In this document: in pieces, positions 8,810 through 18,228 of the stretch
Layout of the letters: each line of letters opens with the position of its first letter
Position numbering within the stretch: position 1 is the first letter of the stretch
Origin: Rhodoferax sp.
GTDB taxonomy: Bacteria; Pseudomonadota; Gammaproteobacteria; Burkholderiales; Burkholderiaceae_C
Reading direction: 5' to 3'
Assembly (NCBI RefSeq): GCF_030646845.1
Contig: NZ_JAUSLE010000060.1
Location: 1-40,540, forward strand
Length of the DNA stretch: 40,540 bases
Notes under the pieces: model-generated
Database searches by the model: none
Told to the model about the DNA's origin: nothing
Seen by the model: only the letters and a program-made list of their open reading frames with translations
Position numbers and translations under genes: made by a program

Positions 8810-9814
8810 ATGAATCCCGTCGTCCTGATCTGGCTGCAGTTCATTCTCTGCGTTGGCGTGATTGGCGTCGCCGGTGTGCGCCTGAGCCGCTACGGGGATG
8901 CCATCGCCGCACTGACCGGACTCTCCCGGAACTGGGTTGGCCTGATTCTCGTGGCCACCGTCACCTCATTGCCCGAACTGGTGACCGGTTTGAGTGCCGT
9001 GACCGTCGCCGCCGCGCCCGACATTGCCGTGGGCGATGCCTTAGGCAGCTGCGTGTTCAACCTCGCGATTCTTGCCATGATCGATGTGTCCTACCGCAAA
9101 GGCGCCATTTACGCCCTTGCCGGCCCTGGGCACATCATGTCGGCGGGTTTCGGGGTCATTTTGCTGGCGGGCGTGAGCTTGGCCATGCTGCTGACCACGC
9201 AGGGCATGATGCCCTCCATCGGGCATGTCAGCTTCGCCAGCCTGGCCATCTTCGTGATGTACCTGGTGGCCATGCGTGCGCTCTATCTGACGGAACAGCG
9301 CAACACCATTACCGTCGTTGCAGAGCGGCCTGCGCTGACGCTCAAGTCCGCCATGATGGGGTATGGCGTGGCTTCAGCCGTGATTGTGGGTGCGGGCATC
9401 TGGCTGCCGCTGATCGGTGTGGAGCTGGCACAAATAATGGGTTGGTCAAATTCCTTTGTCGGAACGCTCTTCGTGGCGTTTGCCACCTCCGTGCCCGAAC
9501 TGGCCACGACCTGGGGCGCCATTCGTATCGGCGCGATCGATATGGCGATTGGCAATCTGCTGGGTAGCAATTTGTTTGATGTACTGATCCTGGCAATCGA
9601 TGACTTCGCCTATGTGGCAGGGCCCATCTATGCCCATATTTCCCCGATACATGCCGTGTCGGCCCTCAGCGCCGGCCTGATGAGTGGCGCCGTCATCGTG
9701 GCACTGGCCTACCGGCCGGTGTCGCGGGTGTGGCATACCGCCAGCTGGGCCAGCATTGCTCTGCTGGCCCTGTACCTGCTCAATGCCGCGGTTCAATTTC
9801 TGCACGGCCAGTAG
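8810..9814 (+). CDS. CaCA-family sodium/calcium exchanger-like membrane protein
   Basis: 334 aa, about ten hydrophobic helices in two inverted repeats. The α-repeats are clear: VTSLPELVTGL with VGDALGSCVFN in the first half, and ATSVPELATTW with IGNLLGSNLFD in the second. The Glu in each TSxPEL motif is the family's cation ligand. In the first repeat the usual GNxxGSN reads GDALGSC, two changes at a normally conserved site, so ion selectivity may differ. It lies between two transglutaminase genes and ends 33 bp from the convergent DUF2126 gene. ATG at 8810 lacks a strong Shine-Dalgarno. Cation/proton or cation/sodium antiport is inferred from family. Confidence 0.9.
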   Translation: MNPVVLIWLQFILCVGVIGVAGVRLSRYGDAIAALTGLSRNWVGLILVATVTSLPELVTGLSAVTVAAAPDIAVGDALGSCVFNLAILAMIDVSYRKGAIYALAGPGHIMSAGFGVILLAGVSLAMLLTTQGMMPSIGHVSFASLAIFVMYLVAMRALYLTEQRNTITVVAERPALTLKSAMMGYGVASAVIVGAGIWLPLIGVELAQIMGWSNSFVGTLFVAFATSVPELATTWGAIRIGAIDMAIGNLLGSNLFDVLILAIDDFAYVAGPIYAHISPIHAVSALSAGLMSGAVIVALAYRPVSRVWHTASWASIALLALYLLNAAVQFLHGQ

Positions 9815-9847
9815 CCATCACACCACGCACGACACCGCCCGAATTGA

Positions 9848-12800
9848 CTAGCTGCGCCGCAAATCCAGCGTGAACGGAAATTCCTTGCTGCCTGCCACAT
9901 TGATGGTGGCTGGTGGCACGACCAGCGTGCCCGGTGTGTGGCCCATGGCGGCGAAGCGTGACATGCGCCGGCTCTCGGCTTCATACGCATTGACCGGAAA
10001 GGTGTCCGGGTTCAGGCCCCCGGGATGGGCCACGTAGTACTGGCAGCCGCCCAGGGAACGCTTCATCCAGGTGTCCACAATGTCGAACGTCAGCGGCGCA
10101 TGGACGCCGATGCTGGGGTGCAGGCTTGAGGGCGGGTTCCAGGCCTTGTAGCGCACACCGGCCACATATTCGCCCCGGGTGCCGGTGGATTGCAGGGGCA
10201 GGGCCTGGCCGTTGCAGGTGACCACGTAGCGGCTTTCGTTGAGGCCCGTCACATGCACCTCCATGCGCTCCAGGGATGAATCGACATATCGTGCGGTGCC
10301 GCCAGGGGCTCCCTCTTCGCCCATCACGTGCCAGGGCTCCAGTGCATTGCGCAAGGTGAGCTCGATGCCCGACGACTGGACTGAGCCGACCAGAGGGAAA
10401 CGGAACTCGTAGTGCGGCGCAAACCAGCTGGTATCAAAGGCGTAGCCGGCGCTGCGCATCTCGGCGATGACGTCGTCGAAATCCATCCTGATGAAGGTGG
10501 GCAGCATGAAACGGTCGTGCAACTCGGTGCCCCAGCGCGTCGCAGGCGCCTGGTAGGGTGCCTTCCAGAAACGCGCTACAAGCGCGCGCAGCAAGAGCTG
10601 CTGCACGCTGCTCATATGGGGGTGCGGGGGCATCTCAAATGCGCGCAGCTCCAGCAGCCCCAGACGGCCGGTGGCCGAGTCGGGGGAGTACATCTTGTCG
10701 ATGGAAAACTCGCTGCGGTGGGTGTTGCCGGTGGCATCGATCAGGATGTTGCGCAAGGTGCGGTCCACCAGCCAGGGCGGCATGCTCTGGCCATGCAGTT
10801 CGCGGTTTTTGTAGATCTGCTCGATGGCGATTTCCAGCTCGTAGAGCTGGTCGTTGCGGGCTTCGTCCACGCGTGGTGCCTGGCTGGTGGGGCCGACAAA
10901 CATGCCGCTGAACAGATAACTCAGGGACGGGTGGTTGTGCCAGTACAGCAGCAGGCTGGCCAGCAGCTCAGGTTTGCGCAAAAACGGGCTGTCGGCCGGC
11001 GTGGCGCCGCCCATCACAAAGTGGTTGCCGCCGCCGGTGCCGGTGTGTCGCCCGTCTTTCATGAACTTCTCGGCTGACAGGCGCGACTCGAATGCAACGC
11101 CGTACAGGAACTCGGTGTTCCTGACCAGTTCGCCCCAGTGGGTGACCGGATGGATGTTGACCTCGATCACGCCCGGATCGGGCGTGACCTGCAGCAGCTT
11201 GAGGCGCGGATCGCGCGGTGGCGGGTAGCCTTCCAGCACGATCTGGACCTTCAGTTCTTCGGCGGTGGCTTCGATGGCGGCCAGCAGGTCCAGGTAGTCC
11301 TCCAGCTTTTCCAGGGGCGGCATGAAGACGTAAATCACGCTCGACTTCTCGCCCACGGCTTCGGCCTTGGGGCCGCTGGCCCGGCGTGGGTCACGCACCT
11401 CCACGCACAGCGCGCTGCGGGTGATCCAGGCCGCCGATTCCTGCCGCGCGGGCACCCGGGCAAACTCGGCGGGCTCGGCCTGCGCACGGCTTTGGGCACT
11501 GGTTGCCATGTGCGCGGTGTCCAGGCCGGTGACGGTCTGGCGCAAACGAGGGGCTTCGGATTGGGGTCCAGTGCCCGACAGGTAGGGGGTCGCTCCCGGC
11601 GCATAGCGTGTTGCCAATGCCTCGTGCGCAGGCAGTCCCGAGCGCGGGGCCGAGGGGTCTTGCTCGGTCAGGTAGGGGTAATCCGCCTTGCTGACCCACG
11701 GCTGGGAGTCCAGCGGCAAGCGCAGTCCCATGGGCGAGTCGCCCGGCATCAGGTACAGGCGCTCGTCACGCAAAAACCAGGAGCCGGTGGTCCACACGGG
11801 GCCGCTCGGGCCTGCCTTGTCAGCCACCTTCACGGGCAGCACATAACCGACCACGCTGTCGAGTTGTTGCTCAAACACGCGGCGCAAGCGGGCGCGCTCC
11901 ATCTCGTCGTCCAGCTTCGAATCGAACGGGTCCACATTGACTGGCAGCCGACGCTCGCGCCACAGGTAGTACCACACGTCCTCATAGGCGCTCAGCATGA
12001 ACTCGTCGGTGACGCCCAGCCTGGCCGCCAGGGTCTGGGTGAACCGGTGGGCATCCTCGCTGGTGTAATGGGTCGGCACCCGCTCATCCGCAAACAGCGC
12101 GGGGTTGGCCCACACCGGCTGGCCGTCAGCACGCCAGTAAATATTCAGCGCCCAACGCGGCAGCTGCTCGCCGGGGTACCACTTGCCTTGGCCGAAGTGC
12201 AGAAAGCCGCCTTGGCCGTATTCGGTGCGCAACTTCTGCACCAGTTCGGTGGCAAAGCCACGTTTGGTGGGTCCGAGGGCGTCCGTGTTCCATTCTGGTG
12301 CGTCGCGGTCATTTACGGCCACAAAGGTCGGCTCGCCGCCCATGGTCAGGCGCACGTCCCCTGCTTCCAGCTCATGGTCCACTGCCATGCCCAGCGCCAT
12401 GACATCCTGCCATTGCTCTTCGGTATAGGGTTTGGTCACGCGTGGGGATTCATAAATACGCGTGACTGCCATGTGATGGGCAAATTCCACCTCGCACTTG
12501 TCCATGCCGCCCTCAATCGGTGCAGCGCCTGAGGGCTGCGGGGTGCAGGCCAGCGGAATGTGACCCTCACCGGCCAGCAGGCCCGATGTGGCGTCCAGCC
12601 CGACCCAGCCCGCGCCGGGCAGGTAGACCTCGCACCAGGCGTGCAGGTCCGTGAAATCGACTTCGGTGCCACTGGGTCCGTCGAGCGACTTCACATCGGG
12701 CTTCAACTGGATCAGGTAGCCGGATACAAAACGGGCCGCCAGGCCGCAATGGCGCAGCAGTTGCACCATCAGCCAGGCTGAGTCGCGGCATGACCCCGAT

Positions 12801-13327
12801 GCCAGCTTCAGCGTTTCATCCGGCGACTGCACACCAGGCTCCATGCGAATCAGGTAGCTGATGTCCTTGTGCACCATCTGGTTCACGTCCACCAGAAAAT
12901 CGATGGTGCGGCGCTTTCTGCGGTCGATGCGGGCCAGGCAGGCTTTGAGCCGCTTGGTCAGATGGTCGGCTGCCAGATAGGGCGCCAGTTCCTGCGCCAG
13001 CAGCGCTTCGTACTTGAAGGGGAATTTTTCAGCGCCCGGTTCCAGAAAGAAGTCGAACGGGTTGTAGACCGCCATCTCGACCACCAGATCGACCGTGACC
13101 TTGAATTCGCGGGTCTTCTTCTCAAAAACCAGCCGACCCTGGTAATTGGCGAACGGGTCTTGTTGCCAGTTGATGTAGTGATCAGCCGGCTCCACCTTCA
13201 GCGAGTACGAAATGATCTTGCTGCGGCAATGCGGCGCTGGCCGCAAACGGATCACCTGCGGGCCCAGATTGACCAGCCGGTCGTATTTGTAGTGCGTAAC
13301 GTGGTTCAGGGCAGCGTGAATGGACAT
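9848..13327 (-). CDS. Large transglutaminase-DUF2126 protein
   Basis: 1159 aa. The N-terminal ~290 residues are a transglutaminase-like domain with putative Cys180 (SGSCRDSAW), His229 (DLHAWCEVY) and Asp245 (GLDATSG). The rest is the DUF2126/COG4196 region, visible in VRLTMGGEPTFVAVNDRD, HFGQGKWYPGEQLPRWAL and RTGTGGGNH-like blocks (GRHTGTGGGNHFVMGG). DUF2126 proteins resemble glutamine-synthetase-type amidoligases in published domain analyses and co-occur with the ATP-grasp/alpha-E pair, so this is a likely third partner of the locus. ATG at 13327 gives MSIHAALNHVTHYKYDR, the typical N-terminus; the ATG at 13372 adds 15 unrelated residues. About 115 bp upstream is free for a promoter. Confidence 0.9.
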   Translation of the reverse strand: MSIHAALNHVTHYKYDRLVNLGPQVIRLRPAPHCRSKIISYSLKVEPADHYINWQQDPFANYQGRLVFEKKTREFKVTVDLVVEMAVYNPFDFFLEPGAEKFPFKYEALLAQELAPYLAADHLTKRLKACLARIDRRKRRTIDFLVDVNQMVHKDISYLIRMEPGVQSPDETLKLASGSCRDSAWLMVQLLRHCGLAARFVSGYLIQLKPDVKSLDGPSGTEVDFTDLHAWCEVYLPGAGWVGLDATSGLLAGEGHIPLACTPQPSGAAPIEGGMDKCEVEFAHHMAVTRIYESPRVTKPYTEEQWQDVMALGMAVDHELEAGDVRLTMGGEPTFVAVNDRDAPEWNTDALGPTKRGFATELVQKLRTEYGQGGFLHFGQGKWYPGEQLPRWALNIYWRADGQPVWANPALFADERVPTHYTSEDAHRFTQTLAARLGVTDEFMLSAYEDVWYYLWRERRLPVNVDPFDSKLDDEMERARLRRVFEQQLDSVVGYVLPVKVADKAGPSGPVWTTGSWFLRDERLYLMPGDSPMGLRLPLDSQPWVSKADYPYLTEQDPSAPRSGLPAHEALATRYAPGATPYLSGTGPQSEAPRLRQTVTGLDTAHMATSAQSRAQAEPAEFARVPARQESAAWITRSALCVEVRDPRRASGPKAEAVGEKSSVIYVFMPPLEKLEDYLDLLAAIEATAEELKVQIVLEGYPPPRDPRLKLLQVTPDPGVIEVNIHPVTHWGELVRNTEFLYGVAFESRLSAEKFMKDGRHTGTGGGNHFVMGGATPADSPFLRKPELLASLLLYWHNHPSLSYLFSGMFVGPTSQAPRVDEARNDQLYELEIAIEQIYKNRELHGQSMPPWLVDRTLRNILIDATGNTHRSEFSIDKMYSPDSATGRLGLLELRAFEMPPHPHMSSVQQLLLRALVARFWKAPYQAPATRWGTELHDRFMLPTFIRMDFDDVIAEMRSAGYAFDTSWFAPHYEFRFPLVGSVQSSGIELTLRNALEPWHVMGEEGAPGGTARYVDSSLERMEVHVTGLNESRYVVTCNGQALPLQSTGTRGEYVAGVRYKAWNPPSSLHPSIGVHAPLTFDIVDTWMKRSLGGCQYYVAHPGGLNPDTFPVNAYEAESRRMSRFAAMGHTPGTLVVPPATINVAGSKEFPFTLDLRRS

Positions 13328-13442
13328 GGCTTGTCTCGTTGGTTGAGCAAGGCAAAACCTCACTATGGACACATGCTAGCAATGTTGGTGCCAGCAGGTG
13401 TCGGGCCATGCCTCTGCCTGCAGGACCGTCGTCCCGCAACGG

Positions 13443-14579
13443 TCACATCGCCTGGGTCAGCATGTCGCGGTATTCTTCAACGGTGGCAATGCGGGGGTTG
13501 GTCTTGTGGCAATGGTCGGCCATCGCGCCCTTGATGATCTTGTCAAACCAGTCGCTCTGCACGCCCATGGCGGCCAGTCCGGCTGGCAGGTCCAGCCGGG
13601 CGTTCATGTCCTTGATGGCTTCCGGGATGTCGCTGCCCGACGTCAGGCCCATGGCATGCGCCATGCGCTGCAGGCGTTGCTCCTTCTGGATCGATTCAGC
13701 GGCCGAGTTGAAGCGGATTACAGCCGGCAGGAACATGGCATTCAACGTGCCGTGGTGCAGCCGAGGGTCGACGCCGCCCAGGCTGTGGCTGAGCGAATGC
13801 ACGCAGCCCAGGCCTTTCTGGAAGGCCATGGCGCCCTGCATGGAAGCACTCATCATGTTCAGGCGCGCTTCGCGGTCCTGTCCATCACGCGTGGCGCGTT
13901 CGATGTGTGCCCAGCCGCGTGTCAGGCCGTCCAGCGCAATGCCATCGGCCGGCGGGTTGAACGCGGGGGCCATGAAGGTCTCCATGCAATGCGCGATGGC
14001 GTCCATGCCGGTGGCAGCGGTAAGCTTCGGCGGCAGTCCCAGCGTGAGCTCGGGGTCGCAAATGGCGGCCTTGGGCACCAGATGCCACGAATGAAACCCC
14101 AACTTGCGATGGTCGTCCACGATGATGATGGCGCCGCGCGCTACTTCGCTACCGGTGCCACTGGTGGTGGGCACAGCAATCAGGGGCGCAACACGTTCGG
14201 TAATGCGTGGCGAGCCGCCTTCAATCGTGGCGTAGTGGGTCAGCGGGCCCTCATGGGTCGCCGCAATCGCCACGCCTTTTGCGCAGTCAATGGCCGAGCC
14301 ACCGCCAACGGCAATCAGGCCATCGCAACCCTGGGCCTTGTACATTGCAGCGGCGGCGCGCACGGCGGCCTCGGTGGGATTGGACGGCGTCTGGTCAAAC
14401 ACCGCCACGGTCATGCCGGGCAGGGCATCGAGCGCTTTCTGCAAAATGCCAGCCGCCTTGACGCCAGGGTCGGTCACGATCAGCGGGCGCGTGATGCCAA
14501 CCCGGTCGCACTCCTGTTTGAGCAGCTTGATGGCACCAAAGTCAAACTGGATTTGAGTCACGTAGTAGATCAGAGCCAT
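13443..14579 (-). CDS. Iron-containing alcohol dehydrogenase
   Basis: 378 aa group III (FucO/AdhB-type) NAD(P)-dependent alcohol dehydrogenase. The nucleotide site is GGGSAIDCAKG near residue 95 and PTTSGTGSEVARGAI near 137. Metal ligands fit Asp193 and His197 (GMDAIAHCMETF), His261 (CVHSLSHSLGG) and His276 (RLHHG). The length is normal for the family. The ATG at 14579 starts a typical N-terminal β-strand (MALIYYVTQIQFDFG); the longer frame to 14621 adds unrelated residues. It is monocistronic, divergent from the thioesterase fusion. Substrate cannot be told from sequence. Confidence 0.92.
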   Translation of the reverse strand: MALIYYVTQIQFDFGAIKLLKQECDRVGITRPLIVTDPGVKAAGILQKALDALPGMTVAVFDQTPSNPTEAAVRAAAAMYKAQGCDGLIAVGGGSAIDCAKGVAIAATHEGPLTHYATIEGGSPRITERVAPLIAVPTTSGTGSEVARGAIIIVDDHRKLGFHSWHLVPKAAICDPELTLGLPPKLTAATGMDAIAHCMETFMAPAFNPPADGIALDGLTRGWAHIERATRDGQDREARLNMMSASMQGAMAFQKGLGCVHSLSHSLGGVDPRLHHGTLNAMFLPAVIRFNSAAESIQKEQRLQRMAHAMGLTSGSDIPEAIKDMNARLDLPAGLAAMGVQSDWFDKIIKGAMADHCHKTNPRIATVEEYRDMLTQAM

Positions 14580-14691
14580 GGCGTTTTGCGGTGTAGGATA
14601 AAAGGTCGACTTTACCAACAACCGACCCCGTCACGAGTCACCGCCGTAACACGGGTGCCCTTGAGCATGCTTTTCAATCGAGTACCGACCC

Positions 14692-15591
14692 ATGACTGAT
14701 GCGACACGCCAGGATTTCCGATTTTTCCATCGCCTGCGCGTGCGCTGGGCCGAGGTGGACATGCAGAAGATTGTGTTCAACGCGCATTACCTCATGTACT
14801 TCGACACTGCCATGGCCGACTACTGGCGCGCCCTGGCCTTGCCGTATGACACGACCATGCAGGCGCTGGAAGGAGATATCTACGTCAAGAAAGCCACGGT
14901 CGAATTCCACGCCTCGGCACGGGTGGACGACCAGCTGGACGTGGCGCTCAAATGCAGCCGCATCGGCACCTCGTCGATGGTGTTCACAGGTGCGATTTTT
15001 CGGGGCGATGACCACCTGATCAGTTGCGAACTTATTTATGTCTTTGCCGACCCGGCCACTCAGACCTCCAGGCCGGTGCCGATCGCTCTTTGCGACATCC
15101 TGACGGGTTACGAGGCGTGGGAGCCGATGGCCCGGGTCGAGCTTGGAACATGGCAGGCGCTCGGGGCCGCGGCCCGCAAGGTGCGCACCGAAGTCTTCCT
15201 GGAAGAGCAACGCATTCCGGTTGAGATGGAGTGGGACGAGGCCGATGACACCGCCGTGCATGCGCTGGCCCGCAACCGGCTGGGCCTGCCCGTGGCGACC
15301 GGACGTCTGCTGCAGCATGCGCCGGGTGTGGGCCGGATTGGCCGTATGGCCGTCAACCGCGTGCTGCGCGGCTCCAACCTGGGGCGCGACGTGCTGCGCG
15401 CCTTGATGCAGGCCGCCGCCGATCGGGGTGACCGCGAAGTGTTGTTGCACGCCCAGCGCAATGCCGAGGGCTTCTATGCGCGGCTGGGTTTTCTGCCGCG
15501 CGGTGAGCCGTTCGAAGAGGCCGGCATCGTGCACATCGAGATGGTCCACGCGTTACCGCCGGGCTACCAGGCCCTGGTCGGGACCGCTTAG
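14692..15591 (+). CDS. YbgC-like acyl-CoA thioesterase fused to GNAT acetyltransferase
   Basis: 299 aa two-domain protein. Residues ~5-135 are a 4HBT hot-dog thioesterase: RVRWAEVDMQKIVFNAHYLMYFDTA contains the D…NAHY catalytic motif of the YbgC/FadM group. Residues ~145-290 are a GNAT domain of the ElaA/YjdJ sort, with VFLEEQRIP and the acetyl-CoA loop region GRIGRMAVNRVLRGSNLGRD, then NAEGFYARLGF. The domains are joined in one uninterrupted frame. The pairing suggests an enzyme that handles an acyl thioester and acylates something, but neither substrate is visible. The ATG at 14692 has no strong ribosome site. It ends 7 bp from the convergent ygfZ. Confidence 0.87.
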   Translation: MTDATRQDFRFFHRLRVRWAEVDMQKIVFNAHYLMYFDTAMADYWRALALPYDTTMQALEGDIYVKKATVEFHASARVDDQLDVALKCSRIGTSSMVFTGAIFRGDDHLISCELIYVFADPATQTSRPVPIALCDILTGYEAWEPMARVELGTWQALGAAARKVRTEVFLEEQRIPVEMEWDEADDTAVHALARNRLGLPVATGRLLQHAPGVGRIGRMAVNRVLRGSNLGRDVLRALMQAAADRGDREVLLHAQRNAEGFYARLGFLPRGEPFEEAGIVHIEMVHALPPGYQALVGTA

Positions 15592-15598
15592 CGAGCCT

Positions 15599-16516
15599 CT
15601 AGATATCTGCCAGCAAGGGGTAGGGCGGCGGCGCAACGACAACGGCCGCGCCACTGGCTGCACCCAGATGCAGCCCACCGGCCTCAACGGCAGAAACCTG
15701 CGCCGAGACAATCGCGTCAAAGCCACCTGAGGGTGACTGCGCGGCCTGCGCGACGATGCCGCACGGCTGGGTGTCATCGTCGGCCTGAAACACCTCGTCG
15801 CCCGCCTTCATCGGCGCGTCGGAATGCGCTGAAAAGGCGCGGCGCTTCAGGGTGCCGCGAAACTGGCTGCGCGCCACCACCTCCTGGCCGGGATAACAGC
15901 CCTTCTTGAAGTTCACGCCGCCGACCGACTCGTAGTTCAGCATTTGCGGCACGAAAGCTTCCACGATAGGCGCGGTGATCATGGCAATGCCGCTGCGCAC
16001 TTCCCCCCAACACCAGTCTTGCGTGCTGAGCGCCTGGCCGGCCGGCGCTGTCTCGGCGACCGGTGCCAGCCACAACGCCCGGCGCACGCCGTCGGCCGGG
16101 TACAGGTTGACTACCGTTGCATTGCCAATATCGGTCTTGGCCCACGCCGATTGGGCGTCACCAGCTATTGATTCGATAGCGTCACCGGCCAGCCCGAACA
16201 GCGCGTAGTCGCTGCTGGCGTCGGTCAGCCGGGCCTTGGCGCGCAGCACAAACATGGACAGGCGCTTGAGGGTGGTGGCCAGAATGTCCCGGCTGCACAC
16301 CAGCAGGATTTCGGTGTGGCTGCGTTTGAAGCCAATGAAACTGGCCTGCATCCGGCCTTTGGCCGAGCAAAAGGCCGCCAGCCGGGCCTCTGACAGGCCC
16401 AGCAGCGAAAAATCCTGCGTCAACTGGCCATGAAGGAATTTGGCGGCGTCTTCACCTTCCACGCGGATCACGCCAAGATGGGACAGCGGCGCGACGCCCT
16501 TGAGTTCAATTTTCAT
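15599..16516 (-). CDS. ygfZ: Folate-binding YgfZ/GcvT-like protein
   Basis: 305 aa member of the COG0354 YgfZ family, folate-dependent proteins needed for maintenance of some Fe-S enzymes such as MiaB. The signature K-G-C-Y-x-G-Q-E is present (FKKGCYPGQEVVAR, about residues 202-215) with the invariant Cys. The N-terminal VIRVEGEDAAKFLHGQLTQD motif is typical. The ATG at 16516 is chosen over 16531 because it gives MKIELKGVAPLSHLG and keeps clear of the divergent mltG start. A diverged dispersed repeat (16136-16180) encodes AIESIAGDAQSAWAKT inside the middle domain. Confidence 0.92.
   Translation of the reverse strand: MKIELKGVAPLSHLGVIRVEGEDAAKFLHGQLTQDFSLLGLSEARLAAFCSAKGRMQASFIGFKRSHTEILLVCSRDILATTLKRLSMFVLRAKARLTDASSDYALFGLAGDAIESIAGDAQSAWAKTDIGNATVVNLYPADGVRRALWLAPVAETAPAGQALSTQDWCWGEVRSGIAMITAPIVEAFVPQMLNYESVGGVNFKKGCYPGQEVVARSQFRGTLKRRAFSAHSDAPMKAGDEVFQADDDTQPCGIVAQAAQSPSGGFDAIVSAQVSAVEAGGLHLGAASGAAVVVAPPPYPLLADI
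16136..16180 (+). repeat. 49 bp dispersed repeat, copy C (diverged)
   Basis: TTGGCCCACG block, seven bases, GCG, TCACCAG, CTAT, seven bases, ATAGC. Spacing matches all other copies although the 5' half is eroded. It is read within ygfZ in the common peptide frame (AIESIAGDAQSAW). Confidence 0.6.
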
Positions 16517-16545
16517 GAGGTGAATTATCATCCCCCATCGATTTC

Positions 16546-17547
16546 ATGGAAGGCTGTAGGGCTGTGCGTCGCTTCTTTACGTTAATTGTTGTGCTGGCTG
16601 CGCTGGCAGGGGGCGGCGCAGTCTGGTGGCTGAACCAGGGCCTGGCCGTGAGCGCCGATACGGTTGACCTGTCGGTCGAGCCCGGCACGTCCGTGCGCGG
16701 CGTGGCGCAGGCGGTAAGCGATGCCGGGGTGCAGGTCAGTCCGTCACTGCTGTATTGGTGGTTTCGCCTGTCGGGGGACGCTCGCCAGATCAAGGCCGGT
16801 AGTTATGAAATTGAACGCGGCATCAATCCGCGCAGCCTGCTGCGAAAGCTGGTGCGCGGCGAAGAGGCGCTACGCGCCGTGACGCTGGTGGAAGGCTGGA
16901 ACTTCGTCCAGGTTCGGGCGGCGCTCTCAAAAGCAGAGCAGCTCAAGCCGGAGACACAAGGGCTGACGCCCGATTTGATCATGACGGCACTGGGCAAACC
17001 GGGGGTGCATCCGGAGGGCCGTTTTTTCCCTGACACCTATACCTATGCCAAGGGCAGCAGCGACCTGGCGGTCCTCAAACGCGCGATGCGGACCATGGAC
17101 AAACGGCTGGAGGCCGCCTGGAGCCAGCGCTCGCCCGATACGCCCCTGACATCGCCGGAGCAGGCGCTGATTCTGGCCAGCATTGTCGAAAAGGAAACGG
17201 GGCGTGGCAGTGACCGCGCCATGATCGCCGGAGTTTTTGCCAACCGGTTGCGCATTGGCATGATGCTGCAGACCGATCCCACTGTCATCTACGGTTTGGG
17301 CGAATCCTTTGACGGCAACCTGCGCCGCCGCGATCTGCAAACCGACACGCCCTGGAATACCTATACCCGCGCCGGGCTGCCGCCAACCCCGATTGCCATG
17401 CCAGGCAAGGCGGCGCTGCTGGCGGCCGTACAACCCGCGCCCACCAAGGCCTTGTATTTTGTGGCGCGCGGCGACGGCACCAGCCAGTTCAGCGCCAGCC
17501 TGGACGAGCACAATCGGGCCGTCAACAAATACCAGCGTGGGCAATAA
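16546..17547 (+). CDS. mltG: Endolytic murein transglycosylase MltG
   Basis: 333 aa YceG-family lytic transglycosylase, which cuts nascent peptidoglycan strands and helps set glycan length. It has a single N-terminal TM anchor (FFTLIVVLAALAGGGAVWWL), a LysM-like subdomain, then the catalytic domain with the active-site Glu in ASIVEKETGRGSDR (about residue 215) and the downstream LQTDPTVIYGLG and TPWNTYTRAGLPPTPI motifs. It heads the rightward run mltG-tmk-holB-pilZ-tatD, a conserved proteobacterial order. The start is 29 bp from the divergent ygfZ start, so the promoters overlap. Confidence 0.94.
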   Translation: MEGCRAVRRFFTLIVVLAALAGGGAVWWLNQGLAVSADTVDLSVEPGTSVRGVAQAVSDAGVQVSPSLLYWWFRLSGDARQIKAGSYEIERGINPRSLLRKLVRGEEALRAVTLVEGWNFVQVRAALSKAEQLKPETQGLTPDLIMTALGKPGVHPEGRFFPDTYTYAKGSSDLAVLKRAMRTMDKRLEAAWSQRSPDTPLTSPEQALILASIVEKETGRGSDRAMIAGVFANRLRIGMMLQTDPTVIYGLGESFDGNLRRRDLQTDTPWNTYTRAGLPPTPIAMPGKAALLAAVQPAPTKALYFVARGDGTSQFSASLDEHNRAVNKYQRGQ

Positions 17548-17577
17548 CGTGAGCATTAGTGTGAGCAGCAGCGGCAT

Positions 17578-18228
17578 ATGACAACCATGGATGGACTTTT
17601 CATCAGTTTTGAGGGTATCGATGGCGCGGGAAAGTCCACACACATTGACGGCTTGGCGCAGGCGTTCAGGGCGCAGGGCAGGGTGGTCACACTTAGCCGT
17701 GAGCCGGGGGGAACACCGCTCGCTGAAAAATTGCGCGTGATGGTTTTGAACGACGAGATGGATGCCATGACGGAGGCTTTGCTGGTGTTTGCGGCCCGGC
17801 GTGATCATCTCCAGCGACTCATCGAACCCGCCCTGGCCCGCGGCGAGGTCGTGCTGTGCGACCGCTTTACCGATGCGACCTTCGCCTATCAGGGCGGGGG
17901 GCGTGGCTTTGACCTGAAAACGCTATCAATTCTGGAGCAGTGGGTGCAGACAGTCCGTGGGGCGGGGCCTGATTTGATTCGACAGCCAGATTTGACGGTG
18001 TGGTTTGATTTGCCCGCTGAAATCGCGGCGCAGCGTCTGGCGGGGGCGCGCACCCCGGACAAATTCGAGGCCCAGCCGGTGGAATTCTTCAGGCGAGTGT
18101 CACAGGGATACCTGGAGCGCATGATGGCGTTCCCCGGTCGCTTTGCGCGAATCAAAGCCGACAACACGCGCGATGCCGTCTGGCAGGACGTCCTGAATAC
18201 GGTGCAGGGCAGAGGGTGGCTGGCATGA
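17578..18228 (+). CDS. tmk: Thymidylate kinase
   Basis: 216 aa dTMP kinase (dTMP + ATP to dTDP). P-loop [11 protein letters not shown] at residues ~10-20, the DR motif in [17 protein letters not shown], and an Arg-containing LID segment ([14 protein letters not shown]). Length is normal. The stop overlaps the holB start as ATGA, implying coupling. The ATG at 17587 ([10 protein letters not shown]) is an alternative start. Confidence 0.96.
   Translation: MTTMDGLFISFEGIDGAGKSTHIDGLAQAFRAQGRVVTLSREPGGTPLAEKLRVMVLNDEMDAMTEALLVFAARRDHLQRLIEPALARGEVVLCDRFTDATFAYQGGGRGFDLKTLSILEQWVQTVRGAGPDLIRQPDLTVWFDLPAEIAAQRLAGARTPDKFEAQPVEFFRRVSQGYLERMMAFPGRFARIKADNTRDAVWQDVLNTVQGRGWLA

Noticed and set aside
11138..12532. 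464-codon open frame opposite the DUF2126 gene
   Set aside because: Antisense shadow of a well-conserved protein, with no recognisable motif or ribosome site.
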